Shown: positions 7,335-14,977, counted from the first letter of the stretch. The stretch: DNA of 27,160 nt from Thermoflexus sp. (GCF_034432235.1 NZ_DAOUCJ010000061.1:1-27160), one strand, 5' to 3'. Numbers and translations are program-made. Notes: generated by a model not told the origin, from the sequence alone.

Positions 7335-7720
7335 CGGAAATATCTCCTAAAGTAATCGCTAATTTCCTCGAGAACTGTTCTTAAATCTGGCGAATCCGAG
7401 GGCAAGACATGATCTTCTGATTTATCATGCTTATGATGAGGAAAGTTGGGCAGACTCGGAAAGTGAGGGGCATTGTCATATCGAAAAACCAGAGCACCTT
7501 CGCTGCTCTGAAAATGATAAGAATACATCAATCGCCTTAATTCTGGCTCAAAAACAATAAACTCTCTGAAGAACAAAGTCGATCCGTCGATAAAATAAAT
7601 ATCTCTTCGCACAAAAGCGAGTTGAGCGCTTCGTTTATCAAATTCGATAGAGAAAGAATAAGAAAACGGGAAATTAGCAATATATCTCGAGATTTCTTGA
7701 AAGTATTCGTCGGGCGTCAA
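7331..7720 (-). CDS. TumE-family (DUF6516) toxin of a toxin-antitoxin pair
   Basis: This 129-aa protein matches the pattern I know from TumE/DUF6516 proteins: FSIEFDKR near residue 23, IDGSTLFFREF at 44-54, FRYDNAPH at 79-86, the His cluster FPHHKH at 93-98, and a terminal acidic LEEI helix. These proteins are annotated as toxins of type II-like pairs; I do not know the target. The gene is strikingly AT-rich compared with everything around it, a sign of horizontal origin or relaxed selection. It overlaps its partner by four bases (7717-7720), and its TAA shares the sequence TTAG with the hpaG stop, so the pair sits tight against the catabolic genes on the opposite strand. Confidence 0.82.
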   Translation of the reverse strand: MTPDEYFQEISRYIANFPFSYSFSIEFDKRSAQLAFVRRDIYFIDGSTLFFREFIVFEPELRRLMYSYHFQSSEGALVFRYDNAPHFPSLPNFPHHKHDKSEDHVLPSDSPDLRTVLEEISDYFRRYFR

Positions 7721-8007
7721 TGCACATCAGCTCCCAGGAGAGCATCTCGTTGCGCCATCAGGAGGCGATAAAAAGCCAGCTCGCCTGCCCATTCGATGAA
7801 ATCCGGATGGTCGTTCAGCTCGCCGGCCTGGAAGCGCCGCTCGAACTCCTCTGAGGACATCCCATAATGCGCCTCGAAGCGGCGGAGGCGTTCCAGAGTG
7901 CGGCGGATACCCCATTCCAGAAGCCGCGCCTCATCCCGAAGGGCGGCTTCGATCAGAGGCTTCAGGGGGATCGTTGTCGGGCTGGTGATACGAACCTGCT
8001 GGGACAT
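7717..8007 (-). CDS. putative antitoxin partner of the TumE-family protein
   Basis: This is a 96-aa, charged, helix-rich protein (ERLRRFEAHYGMSSEEFERRF, then NDHPDFIEWAGELAFYR) of the type that regularly precedes DUF6516 genes. It is transcribed first, as expected for an antitoxin, and overlaps the toxin gene by four bases, so the two are translationally coupled. No classic ribbon-helix-helix or AbrB motif is evident, so DNA binding is not shown. The start ATG at 8007 is 27 bases downstream of the inferred transcription start of a good promoter. Unlike the toxin gene, its base composition matches the genome. The function is inferred from pairing, not from a recognised domain. Confidence 0.75.
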   Translation of the reverse strand: MSQQVRITSPTTIPLKPLIEAALRDEARLLEWGIRRTLERLRRFEAHYGMSSEEFERRFQAGELNDHPDFIEWAGELAFYRLLMAQRDALLGADVH

Positions 8008-8027
8008 GATCCGTGTCTCTCATAAAT

Positions 8028-8044
8028 CGCTTCACGCAGAAGCG
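8028..8044. promoter_or_regulatory. palindrome over the -10 region, candidate toxin-antitoxin operator
   Basis: CGCTTC (8028-8033) and GAAGCG (8039-8044) are a perfect six-base inverted repeat around a five-base centre. It covers part of the -10 hexamer (8041-8046) and the expected transcription start of the toxin-antitoxin promoter. That is the usual position for autorepression by an antitoxin or complex; binding itself is inference. Confidence 0.5.
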
Positions 8045-8069
8045 TAGTCCAGATCCAGAAAGGAGTCAA
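8041..8069 (-). promoter_or_regulatory. sigma70-type promoter of the toxin-antitoxin pair
   Basis: Read on the minus strand, TTGACT (8069-8064) is followed after exactly 17 bases by TACGCT (8046-8041). Five of six bases match the -35 consensus, and the TAxxxT core of the -10 is kept. Transcription would start near 8034, leaving about 27 bases of leader before the antitoxin ATG at 8007. No comparable plus-strand promoter for hpaE was found in 8008-8114. Confidence 0.6.
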
Positions 8070-8114
8070 ATCTTTCGCCGGCCAGCCCCATGAGATTCAA
8101 TGGGGGGAGGATCC

Positions 8115-9608
8115 ATGGAACAGCGCGATGGACTTTACGTCGTCCGCCACTTTATCGAGAACGCCTTTGTGGATGCCCTCGAGGGGGGGACCTTTGAGAC
8201 GCTGAACCCGGCCACCAATCGCCCCATCGGGATCGTGGCCGATGGGACGGCGGCGGATGTGGATCGGGCGGTGCGGGCGGCCCGGCGGGCCTTCGATGAG
8301 GGGCCGTGGCCGCGCCTGCCTGCCGCCGAGCGGGCCCGCTATCTCCGCCGCATCGGCGACCTCATCCTGAAGCACGCGGAGGAGATCGCCTACCTGGAAG
8401 TGCTGGATGTGGGCATGCCCATCACCCAGGCCGGCAAGGGCGCGATCCCCCGCGCGGCGGAGAACTTCTACTTCTTCGCCGAGATGGCCACCCGGATCAC
8501 CGGGGAGACCTACCCCAAAGATGGCGAGTTCCTCAACTACACGATCCGCAAGCCGGTGGGCGTGGCGGGATTGATCACCCCATGGAACACGCCGTTCATG
8601 CTGGAGACCTGGAAGGTGGCCCCATGTCTGGCGGCCGGCAACACCTGCGTCCTGAAGCCGGCGGAATGGTCCCCCCTTTCCGCCCATAAGCTCGCGGAGA
8701 TCATCCAGGAGGCGGATCTCCCCCCCGGGGTTTTCAATGTCGTCCACGGCTTCGGGGAGCGGGCGGGCGCTCCCCTGGTCGCCCATCCGGGGGTGCAGCT
8801 GATCTCTTTCACCGGCGAGACGACCACGGGGATGGAGATCATGCGCAACGGCGCCTCCACCCTCAAACGCTACTCCATGGAGCTGGGGGGCAAGAACGCC
8901 GCCATCGTCTTCCCGGACGCGGACCTGGAGCAGGCCCTGGATGGGGTGATCTGGCAGGCCTTCTCTCTCAACGGTGAGCGCTGCACCTCCAACTCCCGCC
9001 TGCTCCTTCACCGGGCGATCTACGATGAATTTCTGGAACGCCTGCTGGATCGGGTCTCCGCGATCCGGGTGGGCGATCCCTTCGATCCACAAACGGAGGT
9101 CGGCCCGCTGATCCACCCGGAGCACTGGCAGCGGGTGCGGGGCTATATGGAGGTCGCCCGGTCGGAAGGGGCGGCCATCGCCATCGGCGGCGACCGGCCG
9201 CCCGATCTCCCCGAGGGCAACTACTTTGCCCCCACGGTCATCGTGGGCGCGCGGCCGGAGATGCGGGTGGCCCAGGAGGAGATCTTCGGCCCCGTCCTGG
9301 TGGTCCTCCCCTTCGAGACCGAGGAGGAGGCCATCCGCATCGCTAACGGGGTGAAATACGGCCTGGCCGCCTACATCTGGACCCGCGATCTGGTCCGGGC
9401 CCACCGGGTGGCCCAGGCCATGGAAACCGGCATGGTGTGGATCAACGCGCCCAACATCCGGGATCTCCGCACGCCCTTCGGCGGCGCGAAATACAGCGGG
9501 ATCGGCCGGGAGGGCGGCTTTTATAGCTTCGAGTTCTACACCGAGGTGATGACCATCCACGTGGCCCTGACCCCGCCCCGCATCCCACGGCTGGGGGTGG
9601 GGCGGTGA
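8115..9608 (+). CDS. hpaE: 5-carboxymethyl-2-hydroxymuconate semialdehyde dehydrogenase (HpaE-like)
   Basis: This NAD(P)-dependent aldehyde dehydrogenase would oxidise the semialdehyde formed by HpaD to 5-carboxymethyl-2-hydroxymuconate. The protein is 497 aa from ATG 8115. GGGGGGAGG at 8102-8110 is four bases upstream, which is why ATG 8100 is rejected. Catalytic residues are present: Asn158 in TPWNTPFM, the nucleotide-binding SFTGETTTG, Glu256 in ELGGKN, and the nucleophile Cys290 in NGERCTSNSR, with EEIFGPV further on. Length and motifs fit HpaE, but many ALDH subfamilies look alike; the specific call rests on HpaB, HpaC and HpaD in the same block. It is separated from hpaG by the opposite-strand toxin-antitoxin pair. 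Confidence 0.87.
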   Translation: MEQRDGLYVVRHFIENAFVDALEGGTFETLNPATNRPIGIVADGTAADVDRAVRAARRAFDEGPWPRLPAAERARYLRRIGDLILKHAEEIAYLEVLDVGMPITQAGKGAIPRAAENFYFFAEMATRITGETYPKDGEFLNYTIRKPVGVAGLITPWNTPFMLETWKVAPCLAAGNTCVLKPAEWSPLSAHKLAEIIQEADLPPGVFNVVHGFGERAGAPLVAHPGVQLISFTGETTTGMEIMRNGASTLKRYSMELGGKNAAIVFPDADLEQALDGVIWQAFSLNGERCTSNSRLLLHRAIYDEFLERLLDRVSAIRVGDPFDPQTEVGPLIHPEHWQRVRGYMEVARSEGAAIAIGGDRPPDLPEGNYFAPTVIVGARPEMRVAQEEIFGPVLVVLPFETEEEAIRIANGVKYGLAAYIWTRDLVRAHRVAQAMETGMVWINAPNIRDLRTPFGGAKYSGIGREGGFYSFEFYTEVMTIHVALTPPRIPRLGVGR

Positions 9609-9661
9609 GCCGCGTCGGACAGTTCCCTTCGCAGGAGCTCCAGCAGGGGGAGGGCTGAAGA

Positions 9662-11143
9662 ATGGGCGCACGAACCGGCGCGCAGTTCCTGCAACGGATC
9701 CGGGAGCATCCCCGGGATCTCTGGCATCGGGGGGAGCGGATCGAGGATCCAACTTCCCACCCGGCCTTCGCCCGGGGACTGCATTCGATGGCCCGGCTTT
9801 ATGACCTTCAGTGGGAGCGAGCCGAGGAATGCCTCTATGAATCGCCGACGACGGGCGAAAAGGTAGGCCTCTCGTTCCTCATCCCTCGTTCCCCTGAGGA
9901 TGTGCGGCGGGTGAGCCGGATGATGAAGGTCTGGGCCGACGCCCACTTCGGCTTCATGGGCCGCACCCCCGATTACCTGAACCGGGCGATGGCTTACTAC
10001 GCCTCCGGGGCGGATTTCCTGGGGGAGAAGGAGCCGGCCTTCGCGGAAAACATGCGGCGTTACTATGAATACCTGCGGGAGAACGACCTCTGCCTTACCC
10101 ACACCCTGATCCACCCCCAGGCGAACCGGGCGGTGGGCCCATCGAAGCAGGCGGATCCCTACCTGGCGGCCCGGGTGGTGAAGGAGACCGACGGGGGCAT
10201 CATCCTGCGCGGGGCGCGGATGCTGGCGACTCTCCCCGCGGTGGATGAGATCATGGTCTTCCCCTCGACGCTGCTGCGCAACACCGAGGAGGATGCCCCC
10301 TATTGCTACGCCGTCGGCATCCCATGCGATACCCCCGGCCTGCGCTTCCTGTGCCGGGAGACCCTGGATTACGGCCGCTCGCCCTTCGATCATCCCTTGG
10401 GCTCCCGCTTCGATGAGGTGGACGCGGTGGTGATCTTCCACGACGTCTTCGTCCCATGGGAACGGGTCTTCATCTACCGGGATGTGGAGCGGGCCAATCA
10501 GGCCTATGCGGCCACCGGGGCCATTGTGGGGATGGCCCATCAGGTGGTGGTGAAGAACATCGCCAAGACGGAGTTCTTCCTGGGCCTGGCCTCCCTCATC
10601 GTCGACGCCATCGGCATCGAGAGCTTCCAGCACGTGCAGGAGAAGGTCGCCGAGATCTGGATCTATCTGGAGACGATGAAGGCGCTGCTGCGGGCGGCGG
10701 AGGCGGATGCCCACAAGGACGCCTTCGGGGCCTTCCGGCCGGCCTGGCCGCCCCTGGACGCGGCCCGCAATCTCTATATGCGCTGGTATCCGCGCATCGT
10801 GGAGATCATCCAGCAGCTCTCGGCCAGCGGCATCATCGCCACAGTCACCGAGGAGGATATGAAGAACCCGGAGCTCGTCGAGGACATCCGCCGCTACTTC
10901 CAGGCCGCCCGGGCGGAGGCTTACGACCGCATCCCCCTGTTCCGCCTGGCCTGGGACGCCGCCCTCTCGGCCTTCGCCGGGCGGCAGGTCCAGTATGAGC
11001 GGTTCTACTTCGGCGACCCGGTGCGCATCGCCGGCGTGATCTTCCAGAAGCACGACCGCACGCCGTATATGGAGAAGGTGCGGGAGTTCCTGAAGCAAAT
11101 GAAGGAAGAGGCCTTCGCTCAGGCGGAGGAAGCCGGGTTGTGA
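9662..11143 (+). CDS. hpaB: 4-hydroxyphenylacetate 3-monooxygenase, oxygenase component
   Basis: This enzyme uses reduced flavin from HpaC and O2 to hydroxylate 4-hydroxyphenylacetate to 3,4-dihydroxyphenylacetate. The 493-aa protein has the acyl-CoA-dehydrogenase-like architecture of the two-component HpaB family. It shows the GRTPDYLN motif with Arg101 and Tyr105, and His147 in LTHT, corresponding to the catalytic Arg100/Tyr104/His142 of the Thermus thermophilus enzyme as I recall them. Further motifs are the flavin/substrate loop SPFDHPLGSRFDE, VFVPWERVF, and the C-terminal GRQVQYERFYFGDPVR. GGGGGAGGG upstream supports ATG 9662. It lies 53 bases after hpaE. Related enzymes act on other phenols, for example chlorophenols, so the exact substrate is inferred from HpaD and HpaE next door. 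Confidence 0.92.
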   Translation: MGARTGAQFLQRIREHPRDLWHRGERIEDPTSHPAFARGLHSMARLYDLQWERAEECLYESPTTGEKVGLSFLIPRSPEDVRRVSRMMKVWADAHFGFMGRTPDYLNRAMAYYASGADFLGEKEPAFAENMRRYYEYLRENDLCLTHTLIHPQANRAVGPSKQADPYLAARVVKETDGGIILRGARMLATLPAVDEIMVFPSTLLRNTEEDAPYCYAVGIPCDTPGLRFLCRETLDYGRSPFDHPLGSRFDEVDAVVIFHDVFVPWERVFIYRDVERANQAYAATGAIVGMAHQVVVKNIAKTEFFLGLASLIVDAIGIESFQHVQEKVAEIWIYLETMKALLRAAEADAHKDAFGAFRPAWPPLDAARNLYMRWYPRIVEIIQQLSASGIIATVTEEDMKNPELVEDIRRYFQAARAEAYDRIPLFRLAWDAALSAFAGRQVQYERFYFGDPVRIAGVIFQKHDRTPYMEKVREFLKQMKEEAFAQAEEAGL

Positions 11144-11195
11144 TCTCGCCCAGCGGTTTCTCCTCCTGAGGGCTTTCAGAAACCAGGAGGGATCC

Positions 11196-12188
11196 ATGGG
11201 GGTGTTCTCCATCACCCGTGCAGCCCATGCCGAGCTTTGCGTCACGGATCTGGAGCGAGCCCGGGACTTCTATGTGGAGGCCCTGGGGTTTGTGGAAGTC
11301 GCCCGGGAGAAGGATCGCCTCTACCTGGGCGGCCTGGAGGAGCGCGATCGCTACAGCCTGATCCTCAAGAAGGCGGACAGCCCGGGGGTCACCCATCTGG
11401 CGTTCCGTGTTGCGGACCCAGCGGACCTCGATCGCCTGGCCGATTTATATGGGCGGGCCGGGTGTCCCATCCGCTGGCTGGCCCCTGAGGAGGAGGAGGC
11501 CGGCCAGGGGCGGGCCCTTCGCGTGCAGGATCCCACCGGCCTCCCCATCGAGTTCTTCCATGAGATCGCCCGGCGGGAGCGGCTGCTGCAACGCTTCGAC
11601 CTCTATCGGGGCGCCCACATCATGCGCCTGGACCACTTCAACTGCCAGGTCCCCAACGTCCAGGAGGCCTACGACTGGTGGACGGGGGAGCTGGGCTTCT
11701 ACTGCTCGGAATACACGGTGACCGAGGAGGATCCGCCCCGGCTGTGGGCGGCGTGGCTCCACCGCAAGCAGAACGTCCACGACATCGCCCTGATGAACGG
11801 GATCGGCCCCCGCCTCCATCATATCGGCTTCTGGGTGGCCGACACCCAGAGCGTGTTGCGCGCATGTGACATCCTGGCCGCCCGGGGGATGGGCGGGGCG
11901 ATCGAGCGCGGCCCCGGCCGCCACGGCCTGAGCAACGCCTTCTTTCTCTACCTCCGGGATCCGGACGGCAATCGCATCGAGCTCTACACAAACGACTACA
12001 TCATCCCGGATCCCGACTGGGAGCCCATCCGCTGGTCGATCAACGATCCGCGCCGGGCCACCTTCTGGGGCCACATCCCGCCCCGATCGTGGTTCGAAGA
12101 GGCCTCTCGGGTGGCTCACATTCTCACCGGGGAGTGGATGCCAGTGCGGGAGCCTATGCTCGTAGATCGCCCGGTGTTCGTGACCTGA
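11196..12188 (+). CDS. hpaD: 3,4-dihydroxyphenylacetate 2,3-dioxygenase (extradiol, VOC family)
   Basis: This ring-cleaving enzyme opens homoprotocatechuate next to its hydroxyls, giving 5-carboxymethyl-2-hydroxymuconate semialdehyde for HpaE. It has two glyoxalase/bleomycin (VOC) domains, residues about 10-125 and 143-270, and a C-terminal cap (330 aa). The metal triad is His147 (LDHFNC), His209 (RLHHIGF) and Glu262 (RIELYT). His195 in VHDIAL matches the active-site acid/base histidine of homoprotocatechuate dioxygenases. AGGAGG just before the ATG fixes the start. Iron or manganese cannot be told from sequence. It lies between hpaB and the alpha/beta hydrolase gene, with gaps of 52 and 22 bases. 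Confidence 0.9.
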   Translation: MGVFSITRAAHAELCVTDLERARDFYVEALGFVEVAREKDRLYLGGLEERDRYSLILKKADSPGVTHLAFRVADPADLDRLADLYGRAGCPIRWLAPEEEEAGQGRALRVQDPTGLPIEFFHEIARRERLLQRFDLYRGAHIMRLDHFNCQVPNVQEAYDWWTGELGFYCSEYTVTEEDPPRLWAAWLHRKQNVHDIALMNGIGPRLHHIGFWVADTQSVLRACDILAARGMGGAIERGPGRHGLSNAFFLYLRDPDGNRIELYTNDYIIPDPDWEPIRWSINDPRRATFWGHIPPRSWFEEASRVAHILTGEWMPVREPMLVDRPVFVT

Positions 12189-12210
12189 GGCCTCCTTCCG
12201 ACGGGCAGCC

Positions 12211-13008
12211 ATGGTGCGTCGACAGGAGACATTCGGGGAGGGTTTGACCATCGCCTGGGAAGAAGGCGGCGCGCACGAGGGGCCGCCCATGCTGCTGCTC
12301 CACAACGCCTGCAGCACCTTCCGGGCCACATGGGGACGAGCGCTGGAGCCCCTGAAGGCGCGGTTTTATCTCATCGGGCCGGACCTGCGGGGGCATGGGG
12401 GGAGCACCAACCCCAGCGGGCGTCTCGACCTGCGGGAGATGGCCGATGACATGGCCCTGCTGCTCGATCACCTGAGGATCCCCGCGGTCCATCTGATGGC
12501 CTTCAGCGGGGGGGCCTCCGCCGCCCTCTATCTGGTGACCCGCCACCCGGCGCGGGTGCGCTCCATGGTGCTCATCGGCAGCCACTACACGGTGCGGAAC
12601 CTGCGCACCCGCGGGGACGGTTTCTGGGATCCGGAGCGGATCCGCCGGGAAGAGCCCGCCTGGTGGGCGGCGATGGTGCGCTGGCACGGCTCCGAGGAGC
12701 GGGTCCGGATGCTCCTGCGCGGCTGGCAGGAGGAGGATCGCCACCGGCCGGACTTCCGGCCTGAGGACCTCCAGGCCATCCGCGTCCCCACCCTGCTGCT
12801 CATCGGTGAGAACGACCCTATCACGCCGATCGAGCAAACGGTGGAAATGGCCCGCTGGATCCCTCACGCTCATCTGGTGATCTTCCCGGCGGCTGGCCAC
12901 GACCTCATCCGGGAACGCTTCGAGGCCTTCCTGGAGGCCGTGCAGGCCTTCTGGGACGAACTGGGGATCCCCCGGGGCAGTCAGGGGGCTCTCCCCGATG
13001 GCCCCTGA
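12211..13008 (+). CDS. alpha/beta hydrolase, substrate unknown
   Basis: This is a 265-aa alpha/beta-hydrolase-fold enzyme. A triad is readable: Ser99 in the nucleophile elbow, Asp202 in LLIGENDPITP, and His230 in AAGHDL. Two departures from the norm are visible. The elbow reads Ala-Phe-Ser-Gly-Gly in place of Gly-x-Ser-x-Gly, and the usual oxyanion His-Gly pair is His31-Asn32 in LLLHNACSTF. It sits 22 bases after hpaD and points the same way, so it probably acts in the same pathway. The HPA route through HpaE does not need a hydrolase, so it may act on an ester or lactone form of the substrate, a ring-cleavage side product, or an acyl-CoA from the PaaK step. I cannot choose among these. Confidence 0.82.
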   Translation: MVRRQETFGEGLTIAWEEGGAHEGPPMLLLHNACSTFRATWGRALEPLKARFYLIGPDLRGHGGSTNPSGRLDLREMADDMALLLDHLRIPAVHLMAFSGGASAALYLVTRHPARVRSMVLIGSHYTVRNLRTRGDGFWDPERIRREEPAWWAAMVRWHGSEERVRMLLRGWQEEDRHRPDFRPEDLQAIRVPTLLLIGENDPITPIEQTVEMARWIPHAHLVIFPAAGHDLIRERFEAFLEAVQAFWDELGIPRGSQGALPDGP

Positions 13009-13135
13009 GAGGGGCACGGGAAAGGAGACGCACGGGCGTCGCTCTGGAATCGTGACCCTCCCTCGCGGAGGGACATGGATTCCCATGAGCGACTGCCCTG
13101 GATTGAGCAAATCCGTATCGGGAAAGGAGGGGCCC

Positions 13136-14503
13136 ATGGCGGTGCAGGCGAAGCCGATGTACTGGGATGAGGAGATGGAAACCATGCCGCGGGACCGGCT
13201 GGAACGGCTCCAGCTGGAGCGCCTCCAGCGCATCGTGGACTACGTCTACCACCGGGTCCCGCACTACCGGCGGAAGATGGACGAGGCCGGGGTGAAACCG
13301 TCGGACATCCGGCACCTGCAGGACATTGTGAAGCTCCCCTTCACCTCCAAGGCCGACCTGCGGGAAACGTATCCCTTCGGCATGTTCGCCGTCCCGCTCC
13401 ACCAGGTGATCCGCATCCATGCCTCCTCGGGGACCACCGGGAAGCCCACGGTGGTGGGCTACACCCGCAACGACCTGGAGGTATGGGCGGAGGTGTGCGC
13501 CCGGTGCCTGGTGCTCTCCGGCGCGCGACCGGGGGAGGTGTTCCAGAACGCCTATGGCTACGGCCTGTTCACCGGCGGCCTGGGGATGCACTACGGGGCG
13601 GAGAAGCTGGGGATGGTCGTGGTGCCGGTCTCCGGCGGCAACACCAGCCGCCAGCTGATGATCCTCAAGGACTTCGGGACCCACGTGATGGCGTGCACGC
13701 CATCCTACGCCCTGGTCATCGCCGACGCGCTCCTGGCGAACGGTTACCGGCCGGGCGACCTCAACCTGCGGGTCTTCATCCTGGGCGCTGAACCATGGAC
13801 CGAGGGGATGCGCCGGGAGATCGAGGAGAAACTGGGGGTCCACGCGGTCAATATCTATGGCCTGAGCGAGGTCATCGGCCCCGGCGTCTCCAACGAGTGC
13901 ATCGAGGCCAAGAACGGCTCCCATATCTTTGAGGACCACTTCCTGGTGGAGGTCATTGACCCGGCCACCGGCGAGCCGGTCCCGCCCGGGACGGTGGGGG
14001 AGCTGGTCTTCACCACGCTCACCAAGGAGGCCATGCCGGTGATCCGCTATCGGACCGGGGATCTGGCCTCCATCGATCCGACCCCTTGCGTCTGCGGGCG
14101 GACCTTCGTGCGCATGTCCCGGGTGCTCGGGCGCACGGATGACATGCTGATCATCCGCGGGGTGAATGTGTTCCCTTCCCAGGTCGAGGCGGCGCTGGTG
14201 GGCCTGCCTCATCTGGCGCCCCATTACCAGCTGGTGGTCACCCGGGAGGGCCGCCTGGACCAGCTGGAGGTGAAGGTGGAGGTCACCGAGGCGTTCTTCC
14301 GCGAGGTCGGGGGGGAACTGCTGGCCGGGGAGGTGTTCGAGAGCGTGGAGGCCGTGCAGCGCCTGCGGGAGAAGGTGAACCACACCCTGGATGAGGCCCT
14401 GGGCCTTCACGTGAACGTGACCCTGGTCCCGCCGAACACCCTGCCCCGGAGCGAAGGCGGGAAGCTCCGGCGGGTGGTGGACATGCGGCCGAAGGACGCA
14501 TAA
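13136..14503 (+). CDS. paaK: phenylacetate-CoA ligase
   Basis: This AMP-forming ligase activates an aryl acetate (or benzoate-like acid) to its CoA thioester with ATP. The protein has 455 aa from ATG 13136. AAAGGAGG at 13123-13130 is five bases upstream, so the longer frame that reaches back into the hydrolase gene is rejected. PaaK features are the Trp-Asp-rich start, LPFTSKADLRETYPFG, the P-loop SSGTTGKP at 97-104, YGLSE at 241-245, YRTGDLA, and the C-terminal SEGGKLRRV with the catalytic lysine. The gap of about 127 bases before it contains a small perfect hairpin (13059-13073) and no gene. No paaABCDE epoxidase genes are in the window, so whether it serves phenylacetate, HPA or another acid is open. 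Confidence 0.9.
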   Translation: MAVQAKPMYWDEEMETMPRDRLERLQLERLQRIVDYVYHRVPHYRRKMDEAGVKPSDIRHLQDIVKLPFTSKADLRETYPFGMFAVPLHQVIRIHASSGTTGKPTVVGYTRNDLEVWAEVCARCLVLSGARPGEVFQNAYGYGLFTGGLGMHYGAEKLGMVVVPVSGGNTSRQLMILKDFGTHVMACTPSYALVIADALLANGYRPGDLNLRVFILGAEPWTEGMRREIEEKLGVHAVNIYGLSEVIGPGVSNECIEAKNGSHIFEDHFLVEVIDPATGEPVPPGTVGELVFTTLTKEAMPVIRYRTGDLASIDPTPCVCGRTFVRMSRVLGRTDDMLIIRGVNVFPSQVEAALVGLPHLAPHYQLVVTREGRLDQLEVKVEVTEAFFREVGGELLAGEVFESVEAVQRLREKVNHTLDEALGLHVNVTLVPPNTLPRSEGGKLRRVVDMRPKDA

Positions 14504-14519
14504 GGGAACTGGATGGGCC

Positions 14520-14882
14520 ATGGGCGATCCCTTCATGAACGCCCTGGGGCTGGAGGCGGAGATCCTGGAGCCCGGGCGGGCTCGGGTATGGGGATGGGTG
14601 CGCCCGGAGCACCTCAACCGGCACGGCACCGCCCACGGCGGCTTCCTCTACACGCTGGCGGACGCCGCCTTCGCCCTGGCCTCGAACTCCCACGGGGTCC
14701 GCGCCGTGGCTCTCTCCACTCATATGGAATACCTGCGCCCGGTCCAGGCGGGGGAGCGAGTGGAAGCGGTGGCCGAGGAGATCTACCGCGGCCGCCGGGC
14801 TGCCCTCTATCGGGTGGAGGTGCGACGGGACGGGGAGCTGGTGGCCGTGTTCACCGGATGGGTTCACCGGTTCGCGGAGTAG
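14520..14882 (+). CDS. paaI: PaaI-type hotdog thioesterase
   Basis: This is a small (120 aa) hotdog-fold acyl-CoA thioesterase. The PaaI pattern HLNRHGTAHGGFLYTLADAAF is present, with Asn33, the His39-Gly40-Gly41 turn and the catalytic Asp48 on the hot-dog helix. In phenylacetate pathways PaaI rescues CoA by hydrolysing stalled ring-hydroxylated thioesters, which fits its place 16 bases after paaK. The ribosome site for ATG 14520 is weak (AAGGGA, spaced too far); ATG 14535 is an alternative, but coupling to paaK would explain the weak site. Its TAG stop is the first three bases of a 12-base repeat arm. Confidence 0.86.
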   Translation: MGDPFMNALGLEAEILEPGRARVWGWVRPEHLNRHGTAHGGFLYTLADAAFALASNSHGVRAVALSTHMEYLRPVQAGERVEAVAEEIYRGRRAALYRVEVRRDGELVAVFTGWVHRFAE

Positions 14883-14977
14883 GGCAACTGCTTTGCAGTT
14901 GCCCTACTCTACATGAAGGCGATAGTGGGTCGGCGCAAGTTCGCGAATACAAGGGGCCACAATTCGCAGTTGCCCTA
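14880..14977. repeat. palindromic repeat spanning two convergent stop codons
   Basis: TAGGGCAACTGC (14880-14891) pairs perfectly with GCAGTTGCCCTA (14895-14906) around a TTT loop, a 12-bp hairpin. A second exact GCAGTTGCCCTA lies at 14966-14977. The first arm supplies the paaI TAG (14880-14882) and the last supplies the ahcY TAG (14975-14977, minus strand). No T-tract follows, so it looks more like an interspersed palindromic element than an ordinary intrinsic terminator, though it may still end transcription from both sides. Confidence 0.75.

Noticed and set aside
8008..8114. A separate plus-strand promoter for hpaE
   Set aside because: No -35/-10 pair with 16-18 base spacing was found on the plus strand. 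hpaE may depend on read-through, or on a promoter too weak to recognise by eye.
9536..11245. A 569-codon minus-strand frame opposite hpaB
   Set aside because: It is a shadow of hpaB and the hpaE end, with low-complexity composition and no recognisable motif. hpaB on the plus strand has family motifs and a ribosome site.
14880..14906. Ordinary intrinsic terminator after paaI
   Set aside because: The 12-bp hairpin is strong, but no T-run follows on either strand and a further copy of the arm lies downstream, so an interspersed repeat explains it better.
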